This document shows, one piece after another, positions 44,965-54,999 of a stretch of 64,000 bases of DNA. Each line of letters starts with the position of its first letter. Positions within the stretch are counted from its first letter, which is position 1. Under the pieces are notes generated by a model. That model was given only the letters and a program-made list of their open reading frames with translations, ran no database searches and was not told the origin of the DNA. A program made the position numbers and the translations under genes. The DNA lies in assembly GCF_028291725.1 (NCBI RefSeq), contig NZ_JAQGNT010000039.1:1-64000 (forward strand), given 5' to 3'. This DNA is from Hydrocarboniphaga sp. (GTDB lineage Bacteria; Pseudomonadota; Gammaproteobacteria; Nevskiales; Nevskiaceae).

Positions 44965-46158
44965 ATGCCTGTATCGAAGCCGCGCCTGCGCCGCGCTGCG
45001 CTGTTCGCCGTTCCCCTGCTGACCCTCGGTTTAGCCGCCTGCGGTGGCGGCGGCGGCAGTGACGACAGCATCGACATGCCCATCGCATTCACGGTCATCG
45101 GACAGGCCGACTTCACCGGCTACCTGTCGAACCGCGGCAGCAGCGTCAACGCGCTGGGCTTCGCGCAGCAGTTCGGCGGCATCGCCACCAACGGCACGAT
45201 GTTCTATGTCGCCGACTACAGCAATCACCGCATTCTCGGCTGGAACAGCATTCCAGCCAGCAGCACCACCGCGCCGGATTTCGTGATCGGTCAGACCGAT
45301 TTCACCAGCGGCTCGTCCGGCACCTCGGCGACCCAGCTGGCGCTGCCGAGCAGCGTGTCGATCACCGACACCCACCTGGTCGTCGCCGACTCCGGCAACA
45401 ACCGCGTGTTGATCTGGAACACGTTGCCGACCGCCAACACACCGCCCAACGTGGTCCTCGGCCAAGCCAGTTTCACCACCGGCGATACCGGCACCAGCGC
45501 CAGCGCCTTGAACACACCGGTGTCGGCGATGATCGCCAACAATCGGCTGTTCGTCGCCGACCAGTTCAACAACCGCGTGCTGATCTGGAACACGCTGCCG
45601 ACGGTTTCCGGCACCGCTGCCGACGTGGTACTCGGCCAGCCCGCGTTCGGCCCCGACTACGTCGCCATCGGCGCCGAGGAAGAAGGCCTGAACAACCCGG
45701 GCAGCCTGTGGACCGACGGCCTGCGCCTGCTGGTCGCCGACAGCGGCAACAACCGCGTGATGTACTGGTCGTCCGTGCCCCGCACCAACGGCACCGCCGC
45801 GACCTACGAGATCGGCCAGACCGATTTCTCGCGCACCAGCGCCGGCGTCGGCCAGGCCGCGCTGCGCACGCCTTACGGCGTGACCTCGGACGGCACCAGC
45901 ATCTATGTCGCCGACGCCTACAACAACCGCGTGCTGAAGTTCGACTCCTTCCCGATCGCCAACGGCTCTTCGGCGGTCGAGGTCTACGGCCAGAACACCT
46001 ACAGCGCCAACACACCGGACGACGACGATCAGGACGGCACCAAGGACGATAACCCCTCCGATCGCACGCTCAGCCTGCCTACCGGCGTGACCGTCTACAA
46101 CGGCGTGCTCTACGTGAGCGACACCAGCAATCACCGCGTGCTGTATTTCACGGACTGA
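44965..46158 (+). CDS. NHL-repeat lipoprotein
   Basis: This 397-residue protein has a signal peptide with lipobox LGLAAC (Cys near residue 26) followed by a Gly-rich linker. The mature part has five or six NHL repeats (patterns FYVADYSNHRILGW, LVVADSGNNRVLIW, LFVADQFNNRVLIW, LLVADSGNNRVMYW, IYVADAYNNRVLKF and LYVSDTSNHRVLYF), forming a six-bladed beta propeller on the envelope surface. Function unknown; such propellers bind proteins or sugars. First gene of a three-lipoprotein cluster. The upstream ATG at 44902 lacks a signal-peptide start and is less likely. Confidence 0.87.
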   Translation: MPVSKPRLRRAALFAVPLLTLGLAACGGGGGSDDSIDMPIAFTVIGQADFTGYLSNRGSSVNALGFAQQFGGIATNGTMFYVADYSNHRILGWNSIPASSTTAPDFVIGQTDFTSGSSGTSATQLALPSSVSITDTHLVVADSGNNRVLIWNTLPTANTPPNVVLGQASFTTGDTGTSASALNTPVSAMIANNRLFVADQFNNRVLIWNTLPTVSGTAADVVLGQPAFGPDYVAIGAEEEGLNNPGSLWTDGLRLLVADSGNNRVMYWSSVPRTNGTAATYEIGQTDFSRTSAGVGQAALRTPYGVTSDGTSIYVADAYNNRVLKFDSFPIANGSSAVEVYGQNTYSANTPDDDDQDGTKDDNPSDRTLSLPTGVTVYNGVLYVSDTSNHRVLYFTD

Positions 46159-46226
46159 TCGCCAGCGCTGCGCCACCGACGCCCCACCTGCGCGTCCCGC
46201 ATTCTTCGCACAGCGAGTCTGATCCC

Positions 46227-47498
46227 ATGAGGTTTTCTTTTACACGGGCGGTGGCTGCAGTCACCGCCCTCGCCGGAGCCTGCGCGCTGTGTGCCTGCTC
46301 GGCTACGGTCGGCGACGGCACCAAGCCGACCCGGCTGTATCTCGGCCTCACCGGCGAGGAAGCGGCGGCGGACATGTCCGAGTGCACCAATGTGCAGATG
46401 AACGCGTATGTGGTGTTCACCAATGGCAGCAAGGAGAGCACCGGTACCTACGACACGCGCGTTGCCTGGGTGTCGCAGAACCCGTCCATCGTATTCGTCA
46501 GCGACGGCGTCACCGCCAGCCCCGAAGGCACGGTGTATCCCGCCGGCACCTTGGTCGCGCTGCGCCCCGGCGCCGCGACGATTTCGGCTACCTACCTGAG
46601 CCTGCACGCGTCGATCACGGTCGACGTCAGCGAGCTTGCGGACCTGCGTATCGACAACGCGCTGACCGACATCGGCGAGGATCTGACGCAGGCGTTCAAG
46701 CTGGAAGCGGTGGTCACCGAGGGCCAGCCCGAGCAGGACATCACCACCACCGGTATCTGGCGTTTCGATCCGGCGACCTCGCATGCCTACGTCGACTCCG
46801 GCACCGGCCTGGTGCACGCCAACTCGACCACCGGCAGCGACAATCTGCGGCTGGTGGCGCGCCTGCCGAACTGTGATCGCGAAGTGTCGACCAGCTTCCG
46901 CATCACGCCGGTCACATCGCTGGCGATCGACTACTTCGAGCGCGGCGACGCGAGCGCCCTGCCCGAAGGTTTCTCCGAGGCATTCACCGTCAACGCCGGC
47001 TTCGCCGATACCGCGGCGCCGCTGCAGAACGTGACCACGCAGACCACGATTTCGTCGATCGACAGCGACTATATCGACGCGGTCCTCGGCGACGATGCCT
47101 GGTACGTGACGGCCGGCCAATACGTCGGCAACGCTGCGATCACGCTGAAGCTGACGACGCTGGATCTGTTGCTGACGACCAAGACCTGGCAGATCCAGAA
47201 CACCGAGCTGACCAGCCTGGTGGCGAGCCCCGACGATCTGGAGATCACGTATCCGGCTACCGGCCAGATCAATGTCAGCGGCACCTTCGACAACGGCCTG
47301 GTGATGCCGATCACGCGTCATGTCTCGTTTGCAAGTAGCGATTCGACGCTGGGCACCATCGGCGCCACCAACGACACCGCCGGTGAAGTCACCACGACCG
47401 ACACCGATGGTGATTTCGAAGTCACCGCTTCCTTCACTGTCGATGACGAAGTTCTCGACGACACCGTCACGGTTCACTCCTTCGCCCATGTCGATTGA
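46227..47498 (+). CDS. Lipoprotein with Ig-like domains
   Basis: This 423-residue protein has a lipoprotein signal (lipobox ALCAC, Cys near 24). The rest is Thr/Asp/Val-rich, with repeating bacterial Ig-like (Big_2-type) units, for example RVAWVSQNPSIVFVSDG with LRPGAATISATYLS, and the C-terminal TGQINVSGTFDNG with SFASSDSTLGTIG. It probably sits on the outer membrane next to its two lipoprotein neighbours. It overlaps the DUF4382 gene by 11 bases. Function not recognised. Confidence 0.8.
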   Translation: MRFSFTRAVAAVTALAGACALCACSATVGDGTKPTRLYLGLTGEEAAADMSECTNVQMNAYVVFTNGSKESTGTYDTRVAWVSQNPSIVFVSDGVTASPEGTVYPAGTLVALRPGAATISATYLSLHASITVDVSELADLRIDNALTDIGEDLTQAFKLEAVVTEGQPEQDITTTGIWRFDPATSHAYVDSGTGLVHANSTTGSDNLRLVARLPNCDREVSTSFRITPVTSLAIDYFERGDASALPEGFSEAFTVNAGFADTAAPLQNVTTQTTISSIDSDYIDAVLGDDAWYVTAGQYVGNAAITLKLTTLDLLLTTKTWQIQNTELTSLVASPDDLEITYPATGQINVSGTFDNGLVMPITRHVSFASSDSTLGTIGATNDTAGEVTTTDTDGDFEVTASFTVDDEVLDDTVTVHSFAHVD

Positions 47499-48423
47499 AT
47501 CTGCAATTGAAACGCCAATTGAATCGCCAATTGAATCGGCGCTTCGCGCTTCGCCCGTGTCGCGCTCCTTGCCGCTGCTGTTGATCGCCGCCTGCGTGGC
47601 GCTGAGCGGCTGCGAGGCGAAGATCACCGTCGATCTCGCGGCCGCCAAATACGGCGATGCCGACCAGGTCAATCTGATGATCGACGGTGTCGACCTGCTG
47701 GACGAAGACGGCAGCAACCACGAGCTGGATTCCAGCATCGACAATCCGGTCAACGTGCTCGATTACACCGACGGCGACACCACCACGCTGATCGACGGCG
47801 CCAAGATCGCGCAGGGCCGTTACACCGGCCTGCGCCTGCGTTTCGCCGACAGCGGCTCGGCGCTGGTCACCAGCGACGGCGCCGAGTATCCGATCGATGT
47901 CGGCAGCGGCCTGAGCTACGCCGACATGGACGCCGAACTCGGCGACAAGGACAGCACCGAGCGCCTGGTCGTGCTGGAGACCCGCTTCTCGCTGTATCCG
48001 TCGACCAGCGTCAGCGGCCACTACACGCTGACGCCGGTGCTGCGCGTGGTCTACACCGATCGCAGCGGCAGCATCGATGGCACCGTCGACGAAGCGCTGG
48101 TGCGCTCCAGCGCCTGCCAGCAGAGCCGCACACTCGGCACCGGCGTTGCGGTGTATGCGTTCAGCGGCGCCAACGTGACGCCGCAGGACTACGTGCAGAA
48201 CCAGGGCAGCAGCCCGGTCGCGTCGGCCGACGTGGTCGTGTCTTCGGACTCGACAACTTTCAGCTACAGCTTCCCGGCGCTGACCGCAGGCGACTACACG
48301 CTCGCGGTGACCTGCAATGCCGACAGCGAGAATCCGACCACCAACGATGGCCTGACGTTCCTGGCCACGGCATCCGTGGTGCTGGGGGAAGGCGAGTCGG
48401 AGACGGTGACGCTGGCGGAGTGA
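47488..48423 (+). CDS. DUF4382 domain lipoprotein
   Basis: This 311-residue protein overlaps the previous gene's end. Before its lipoprotein signal (lipobox ALSGC, Cys near residue 42) it has an unusual hydrophilic repeat, IESAIETPIESPIESA, produced by a tandem CAATTGAA-type DNA repeat. DUF4382 features follow: VNLMIDGVDLLDEDG, GRYTGLRLRF and LETRFSLYP. DUF4382 proteins are secreted or outer-membrane lipoproteins of unknown role. The start at 47488 gives an unusually long pre-signal part; the first Met after the repeats is absent, so no better ATG exists. Confidence 0.8.
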   Translation: MSIESAIETPIESPIESALRASPVSRSLPLLLIAACVALSGCEAKITVDLAAAKYGDADQVNLMIDGVDLLDEDGSNHELDSSIDNPVNVLDYTDGDTTTLIDGAKIAQGRYTGLRLRFADSGSALVTSDGAEYPIDVGSGLSYADMDAELGDKDSTERLVVLETRFSLYPSTSVSGHYTLTPVLRVVYTDRSGSIDGTVDEALVRSSACQQSRTLGTGVAVYAFSGANVTPQDYVQNQGSSPVASADVVVSSDSTTFSYSFPALTAGDYTLAVTCNADSENPTTNDGLTFLATASVVLGEGESETVTLAE

Positions 48424-48446
48424 GCACGGGCCCCTTGTAGGAGCGT

Positions 48447-48520
48447 GTAGGTTGGGGTGAGCGCAGCGAACCCCAACAGGGTTCCGCGCCGATGTTGGGG
48501 TTCGCTGCGCTCACCCCAAC

Positions 48521-48524
<4 letters not shown>
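48447..48524. repeat. Paired GTAGGTTGGGG palindrome, copy 4
   Basis: Complete inverted pair between the convergent DUF4382 and leucine-dehydrogenase-like genes. The right end, read on the minus strand, is GTAGG, whose TAG (48523-48521) is the stop codon of the dehydrogenase gene. Confidence 0.88.
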
Positions 48525-49570
<1,046 letters not shown>

Positions 49571-49772
49571 AAGAACCTCGGCTTGAGCGCGCCCGCGGCG
49601 CCCCGATACGGCCTAGTTTAGCGGCCAGTCCGGCCCCGGCCCTGAGGACAATCCGGCCGCGTCGGCCTTGATCTGCGACAATTCTTGCTTACGCTTACCC
49701 ACTCCAAGCCAAGCTGAACCCCACCGCGGCCGGGCATCGTCCCGCCGCCTGCCTCAGGCCGACCGCGAACTC

Positions 49773-52700
49773 ATGACCCTTCACGCTGCGCTGTTCCACC
49801 AGACGGTCTACCGCTACGACCGCCTGGTCACGCTGTCTCCGCAGATCATCCGGCTGCGCCCGGCGCCGCATTCGCGCACCCGCGTGTTGAGCTATTCGCT
49901 GCGCATCGAGCCCGAGCCGCATTTCCTCAACTGGCAGCAGGACACGTATTCCAACTGGCTGGCGCGCGTGGTGTTCCCGGACGCGGTCAGCGAATTCAAG
50001 GTCACCGTCGACCTGGTCGCCGACATGGCGGTCTACAACCCCTTCGACTTCTTCGTCGAGCCCGACGCCGAAGAGTTTCCGTTCTCCTACGGACATGTGC
50101 TGAAAAAGGAGCTGGAACCCTATCTGCGCCTGGACGATCTGACGCCCAAGTTCAAGGCCTTCGTTGACTCGATCGATCTGACGCCGCTGCGCACGGTGGA
50201 CTTCATCGTCGGCCTGAACGCGCGCGTTCAGCAGGCGGTGAAGTACCTGATCCGCATGGAACCCGGCGTGCAGACACCGGAAGAGACGCTGGATATCGGC
50301 TCCGGCTCCTGCCGCGATTCGGCCTGGCTGCTGGTGCAGACTTTCCGCAACCTCGGTCTGGCCGCGCGCTTCTGCTCCGGCTATCTGGTGCAATTGACGC
50401 CGGACGTGAAGTCGCTGGACGGCCCCAGCGGCACCGAAGTCGATTTCACCGACCTGCATGCCTGGTGCGAAGTCTACTTGCCGGGCGCCGGCTGGATCGG
50501 CCTGGACCCGACGTCGGGCCTGCTGACCGGCGAAGGCCATATCCCGCTGTGCGCGACGCCGGAGCCGGGCAGCGCGGCGCCGATCTCGGGCTCGATGAGC
50601 TTCGTGCGCAAGGACGAGGAAGACGAGTTAGAGACCGAGTTCGGGCACGAGATGAAGGTCACGCGCCTGCACGAATCGGCGCGCGTGACCAAGCCCTACA
50701 CCGAGGACCAATGGGCCGCGATCGACGCGCTCGGTCACCAGGTCGACCAGCAGATCGTCGCCGGCGATCTGCGCCTGACCATGGGCGGCGAACCGACCTT
50801 CATCTCGATCGACGACCGCCAGGGCGCCGAATGGAACACGGCCGCGGTCGGGCCGATGAAGCAGGGCCTGGCGAACGCGCTGATCAAACGGCTGCGCGAG
50901 CGCTTCGCGCCGAACGGCCTGCTGACTTACGGCCAGGGCAAGTGGTATCCGGGCGAGCAGCTGCCGCGCTGGGCCTACGCGCTGTACTGGCGCGGCGACG
51001 GCAGGCCGATCGTGCGCAGCGATCTCTCCGAAGGCACGTCCAAGGCGACGCCGCTGCTGGCGCGCGAACTGATCCGCGGCCTCGCACGCCGGCTTGAAAT
51101 CGATCCCGACAATGCGCTACCAGCCTACGAGGACGCGTTCTACTACCTGCACCGCGAAGGCCGCCTGCCGGACAACGTCGCCACCGACGACAACAAGATC
51201 AAGGACCCGGAAGAACGCGCGCGCATCGCCAAGACTTTTTCGCGCGGCCTGGATCAGCCCAAGGGCTATGTGCTGCCGGTGCAGCGCTGGCAGTCGCGGG
51301 CCTGGATCAGCGAGCGCTGGACTTTCCGCGGCGGCCGCATGTACCTGATCCCCGGCGACAGCCCCGTGGGCTTCCGTCTGCCGCTGGAAGCGTTGCCGTG
51401 GATACCGGCCGCGCAGTATCCGCACATCATTCCGTACGATCCGATGCGCCAGGTCGATCCGCTGGAGGACGCCGACATCCGCCGTCAGCCGTTCCTGCAG
51501 GCGCCGCTCACCGAGCAGGAACAGCGCCGCCGCGAGCGCCAGCAGAAACTGATCGCCGAACGCGACCAGCCCGAGCCGTCCAGGCGCGGTGCCTACCTGC
51601 AGGGCGGCAACGTGCGCACCGCGCTGACGGTGGAACCGCGTGACGGTTACCTGTGTGTATTCATGCCGCCGACTTCGGGCGTCGAGGACTACATCGAGAT
51701 CATCACCGCGGTGGAGGACGTCGCTGCCGAACTCGACGCGCCGGTGCGTATCGAAGGCTATTCGCCACCGACCGATTCGCGCATCAACGTGCTCAAGGTC
51801 ACGCCCGATCCGGGCGTGATCGAAGTGAATATCCATCCGGCGCACAGCTGGGCCGAGCTGCGCGAGATCACACTGACGGTCTACGAGGAAGCGCGCCTGG
51901 CGCGTCTGGCGACCGAAAAGTTCCTGATCGACGGCCGCGCGGTCGGCAGCGGCGGCGGCAACCATTTCGTCGTCGGCGGCGCGACGCCGGCAGATTCGCC
52001 GTTCCTGCGCCGGCCCGATCTGCTGGGCTCGCTGGTGCGCTACTGGCAGAACCATCCGGCGCTGAGCTATTTCTTCAGCGGCCTGTTCATCGGCAGCACC
52101 TCGCAGCATCCGCGTATCGACGAGGCCCAGGACAACATCCTGTACGAACTCGAGATCGCGCTACAGCAGCTGCCGCCGCCGGGGCAGCAGGTGCCGCTGT
52201 GGCTGATCGACCGCATCATGCGCAACCTGCTGGTCGACGTCACCGGTAACACGCATCGCACCGAAATCTCGATCGACAAACTCTATTCGCCGGACGGCCC
52301 GACCGGCCGCCTCGGCCTGGTCGAATTCCGCGCTTTCGAAATGCCGCCGCATCCGCGCATGAGCCTGACTCAGCAGCTGATGCTGCGCGCGCTGATCGCC
52401 TGGTTCTGGAACAAACCTTACGAGCGGCCGCTGGTGCGCTGGGGCACGCGCCTGCACGACCAGTTCATGCTGCCGCATTACTGCTGGCAGGATCTGAAGG
52501 AAGTGCTGGGCGATCTGCGCGGTGCCGGCTTCGCCTTCAAGGACGAATGGTTTCTGCCGCACTACGAGTTCCGTTTTCCGCTGCACGGCGTGCTGCAGCA
52601 CGAGGGCGTCGAACTGGAGCTGCGCCACGCGCTCGAACCCTGGCCGGTGCTCGGCGAAGAGGCCTCGGTCGGCGGCACTTCGCGCTATGTCGACTCGTCG

Positions 52701-53117
52701 CTGGAACGCATGCAGATCAAAGCCAAGGGCCTGACGCCGGGCCGACATTTCATCACCGTCGGCGGACGCCGCCTGCCGCTGCGCGAGACTGGCGTGCGCG
52801 ACGAGTTCGTCGCCGGCCTGCGTTATCGCGCCTGGCAACCGGCAGCCGCGCTGCATCCGACCATCGGCGTGCATACGCCGCTGGTTTTCGATCTGTACGA
52901 CGACTGGAACAAGCGTGCGATCGCCGGCTGCACTTATCACGTGATGCATCCGGCCGGCCGCAGCTACGAGACCTTCCCGGTCAACAGCTACGAGGCCGAG
53001 GCACGGCGGCTGTCGCGCTTCGCGCCTTACGGCCACACGCCGGCAAACTACTGGCCGGCCGCGGAGACGCCCAACCCGGATTACCCATGCACCTTGGATC
53101 TGCGTAGACGCCGCTAG
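49773..53117 (+). CDS. Transglutaminase-like/DUF2126 protein
   Basis: This 1114-residue cytoplasmic protein starts with the transglutaminase N-terminal domain (LFHQTVYRYDR, RLRPAPHSRT), then the transglutaminase core with Cys180 (SGSCRDSAW), His229 (DLHAWCEVY) and Asp245 (GLDPTSG), then the long DUF2126 part (about 300-1110; TMGGEPTFISIDD, GGNVRTAL, GGNHFVVGGATPADSPFLRRPDL). Such proteins are widespread, often with circularly permuted ATP-grasp and alpha-E proteins in a peptide-synthesis locus. Here those neighbours are absent. The start at 49773 is used because the upstream extension lacks homology. Confidence 0.9.
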   Translation: MTLHAALFHQTVYRYDRLVTLSPQIIRLRPAPHSRTRVLSYSLRIEPEPHFLNWQQDTYSNWLARVVFPDAVSEFKVTVDLVADMAVYNPFDFFVEPDAEEFPFSYGHVLKKELEPYLRLDDLTPKFKAFVDSIDLTPLRTVDFIVGLNARVQQAVKYLIRMEPGVQTPEETLDIGSGSCRDSAWLLVQTFRNLGLAARFCSGYLVQLTPDVKSLDGPSGTEVDFTDLHAWCEVYLPGAGWIGLDPTSGLLTGEGHIPLCATPEPGSAAPISGSMSFVRKDEEDELETEFGHEMKVTRLHESARVTKPYTEDQWAAIDALGHQVDQQIVAGDLRLTMGGEPTFISIDDRQGAEWNTAAVGPMKQGLANALIKRLRERFAPNGLLTYGQGKWYPGEQLPRWAYALYWRGDGRPIVRSDLSEGTSKATPLLARELIRGLARRLEIDPDNALPAYEDAFYYLHREGRLPDNVATDDNKIKDPEERARIAKTFSRGLDQPKGYVLPVQRWQSRAWISERWTFRGGRMYLIPGDSPVGFRLPLEALPWIPAAQYPHIIPYDPMRQVDPLEDADIRRQPFLQAPLTEQEQRRRERQQKLIAERDQPEPSRRGAYLQGGNVRTALTVEPRDGYLCVFMPPTSGVEDYIEIITAVEDVAAELDAPVRIEGYSPPTDSRINVLKVTPDPGVIEVNIHPAHSWAELREITLTVYEEARLARLATEKFLIDGRAVGSGGGNHFVVGGATPADSPFLRRPDLLGSLVRYWQNHPALSYFFSGLFIGSTSQHPRIDEAQDNILYELEIALQQLPPPGQQVPLWLIDRIMRNLLVDVTGNTHRTEISIDKLYSPDGPTGRLGLVEFRAFEMPPHPRMSLTQQLMLRALIAWFWNKPYERPLVRWGTRLHDQFMLPHYCWQDLKEVLGDLRGAGFAFKDEWFLPHYEFRFPLHGVLQHEGVELELRHALEPWPVLGEEASVGGTSRYVDSSLERMQIKAKGLTPGRHFITVGGRRLPLRETGVRDEFVAGLRYRAWQPAAALHPTIGVHTPLVFDLYDDWNKRAIAGCTYHVMHPAGRSYETFPVNSYEAEARRLSRFAPYGHTPANYWPAAETPNPDYPCTLDLRRRR

Positions 53118-53212
53118 ATTTCAGGAATGGGGTTTGGTTTTTTCGTCAGCGATGATTCATCGAAAACGCCGTAGCTTCCATCGCTCGATTCAACCAACAA
53201 GGGAGAGCCGTC

Positions 53213-53374
53213 ATGGACGTGATCCGCATTATTTTTTCGATCCTGCTACCACCACTGGGAGTATTTCTGCAGGTCGGCATCGGCGCGCAGTTCTGGATCA
53301 ACATCCTGCTGACGCTGCTCGGTTACATCCCCGGCGTAATCCACGCGATCTACATCATCCTGACGCGCGATTAG
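53213..53374 (+). CDS. Pmp3/YqaE-family small membrane protein
   Basis: This 53-residue protein is almost entirely two membrane helices: ILLPPLGVFLQVGIGAQFW then INILLTLLGYIPGVIHAIYI. The PPLGV and LGYIPG-x-IHA motifs are diagnostic of the Pmp3/YqaE (UPF0057) family, linked to salt, cold and membrane stress in other organisms. GGGAGAG precedes the ATG. A strong terminator follows 13 bases after the stop. Confidence 0.92.
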   Translation: MDVIRIIFSILLPPLGVFLQVGIGAQFWINILLTLLGYIPGVIHAIYIILTRD

Positions 53375-53387
53375 CTGTACTGGCAAC

Positions 53388-53420
53388 AACAAAAAGGCCG
53401 CAGAATGCGGCCTTTTTGTT
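53388..53420 (+). terminator. Intrinsic terminator after pmp3-like gene
   Basis: A 15-bp perfect stem (AACAAAAAGGCCGCA with TGCGGCCTTTTTGTT) around a GAA loop, ending in CTTTTTGTT. It is A/T flanked on both sides, so it could work in both directions. Confidence 0.9.
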
Positions 53421-53434
53421 GGGCTCGGTTTTCC

Positions 53435-53462
53435 GTAGGTCGGCAATCCTTTGCCGAACTAC
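53435..53462. repeat. Short GTAGGTCGGCAA hairpin
   Basis: Arms GTAGGTCGGCAA and TTGCCGAACTAC (one mismatch) around TCCT. It is a single-hairpin form of the GTAGGTCGG family, 15 bases beyond the terminator. Confidence 0.7.
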
Positions 53463-53467
53463 GGTGT

Positions 53468-53857
53468 CTACATGTGAATCACAAAACCCGCATGCGACTC
53501 GTGATTGATCGTCACGTCGACGCGATAATCGCCCGCCTGCAGCGCGACTGCACCATCGAACTGCCCGGCGTTCTCTGCGCGATGCTGCGGCGCCAGCACC
53601 AGTTCGCTGAGCGAGTAGATGGGCTGGGCCCGAGGTGCGTGCAGCGGATGGAATTCGACGGCAACGTCGGCGTCCCGAACCGCGCGGCCATCACACGTCA
53701 GCTCGACGCTGACTCTATGCAGGGCCTTGCGTGAAGACTTTACCGGCTGCTCGGCAATGGCGAGCTTCACGGTATACGGCGTGTGGTTGGCACCGGCGTC
53801 GTCGGTGCGCGCTTCAAGGCTGAATTCGCTGAGCGGGGCATGCAGCATGCTGTTCAT
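53468..53857 (-). CDS. Hypothetical protein, possible FixH/YtkA-like fold
   Basis: This 129-residue protein starts at ATG 53857 with GGAGTC seven bases before it. No signal peptide. The pattern PYTVKLAIAEQPVKSS, HRVSVELTCDGRAVRDADVAVEF and GDYRVDVTINHESHAGFVIHM suggests a beta-sandwich like FixH/YtkA domains, but similarity is weak. A longer in-frame reading extends into the neighbouring palindrome and MOSC gene and is not supported. Function unknown. Confidence 0.55.
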   Translation of the reverse strand: MNSMLHAPLSEFSLEARTDDAGANHTPYTVKLAIAEQPVKSSRKALHRVSVELTCDGRAVRDADVAVEFHPLHAPRAQPIYSLSELVLAPQHRAENAGQFDGAVALQAGDYRVDVTINHESHAGFVIHM

Positions 53858-53985
53858 CTGTTTGACTCCGATTCGTCTTGCACGAGTACTTACCAACATG
53901 TTGTCGGCTTCATTGCCGCATAACTTGAATCCACGACTGACGGCAGCGTCAGCACCGACAGGTGGAACGCTGCATTGCAGCAGCC

Positions 53986-54058
53986 GTAGGTCGGCAATCC
54001 CTTGCCGACGTGTGCTCCCCAATGACTTGAGCACGTCGGCAAGGGATTGCCGACCTAC
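53986..54058. repeat. Paired GTAGGTCGGCAATCC palindrome
   Basis: Complete inverted pair between the hypothetical gene and the MOSC gene. Its right end, read on the minus strand as GTAGG, supplies the TAG stop codon (54057-54055) of the MOSC gene. Confidence 0.85.
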
Positions 54059-54867
54059 GAAAGCACTTCGACCGTATCGCCGACTGTCATCCGGCCGCGG
54101 CCGCGCGCAATCACGTTCATGCCGAAGATAACTCCCTGCACGCCTTTCACACCGCGACGATAGTTCGCCAGGGTGCGCAGCGGTTCGCCGCGCGGATCGA
54201 GCGCGCCGGTTTCTGGAATCACGGTAGTGAAGCCACAACGCACGCAAGGCTTCAACAGCTCGAATTCGATCTTGCCGACCCGCATGCGCTTCCAACCGTC
54301 CTCGGCGTGCGCGGGCACTCCGTCGATGACCAGGTTCGGACGAAAGCGCAGCATCGATACCGGTTGATGCAGCTTGGCATTCAGTGCGGCCAGCGAGCCC
54401 TGCGAAATCAGCAGCAACGGATACGCGTCGGCAAAACTGACTTCGTCGCCGGGCTGCGCATACTCGGGATCGACAGGCCGCGCGGCGGACGCGTCCATGT
54501 AGACCAGCTTGCAATCGGCGCGCAGGAAACGCGACACCCAGGTGTGGGCCTCGTCGGACGCGAGCGCGGCATCGACGAGGCTGCGCCAGACCGTGACCTC
54601 GATCCGTTCCGCCGACGCGCGCGGCGGAGCAACCAGCAGATCCGGTAGGCCCGGTGCGCGCAGCAGCAGACCGCGCGGCGTCGGTTCGGCGCGTATCAGC
54701 ACCAGCCGGGGTTGCTCGCGGCCGGTGATAAAGCGCCTGCCGGCGTCGACGATCATCCAGCGGCGATCGTGAGCCAGCCCGCGCGTCTCGACCTCGATCT
54801 GGGTCGGCGCCAACGCCGCGCAGGACTTCAGCGGATAGATGTGCAGTGCGGTGAGCCGGATCGACAT
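54055..54867 (-). CDS. MOSC-domain protein (YcbX-like)
   Basis: This 270-residue protein has the MOSC N-terminal beta barrel (LTALHIYPLKSCAALAPTQIEV, GLAHDRRWMIVD) and a C-terminal MOSC domain with RFRPNLVIDG, and the conserved Cys in KPCVRCGFTTVIPETG. YcbX-type proteins bind molybdenum cofactor and reduce N-hydroxylated compounds; the usual 2Fe-2S ferredoxin domain at the C-terminus of E. coli YcbX is absent here. Stop codon lies in the adjacent palindrome. Confidence 0.9.
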   Translation of the reverse strand: MSIRLTALHIYPLKSCAALAPTQIEVETRGLAHDRRWMIVDAGRRFITGREQPRLVLIRAEPTPRGLLLRAPGLPDLLVAPPRASAERIEVTVWRSLVDAALASDEAHTWVSRFLRADCKLVYMDASAARPVDPEYAQPGDEVSFADAYPLLLISQGSLAALNAKLHQPVSMLRFRPNLVIDGVPAHAEDGWKRMRVGKIEFELLKPCVRCGFTTVIPETGALDPRGEPLRTLANYRRGVKGVQGVIFGMNVIARGRGRMTVGDTVEVLS

Positions 54868-54882
54868 GAGCCCAGTTTATTC

Positions 54883-54989
54883 CCTCCCCGCTTGCGGGGG
54901 AGGCTTAGGGCGTAGGTTGGGGTGAGCGCAGCGAACCCCAACATTCATCCGCGCCGATGTTGGGGTTCGCTGCGCTCACCCCAACCTAC
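54883..54989. repeat. CCTCCCCGC hairpin plus GTAGGTTGGGG palindrome, copy 5
   Basis: A short hairpin (CCTCCCCGC-TTG-CGGGGGAGG, 54883-54903), similar to the bcsC/bcsG palindrome arms, is followed by a complete GTAGGTTGGGG inverted pair (54912-54989). Together they fill the gap between the MOSC gene start and the secA end. No gene here. Confidence 0.82.
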
Positions 54990-54999
54990 ACGCTGACTG

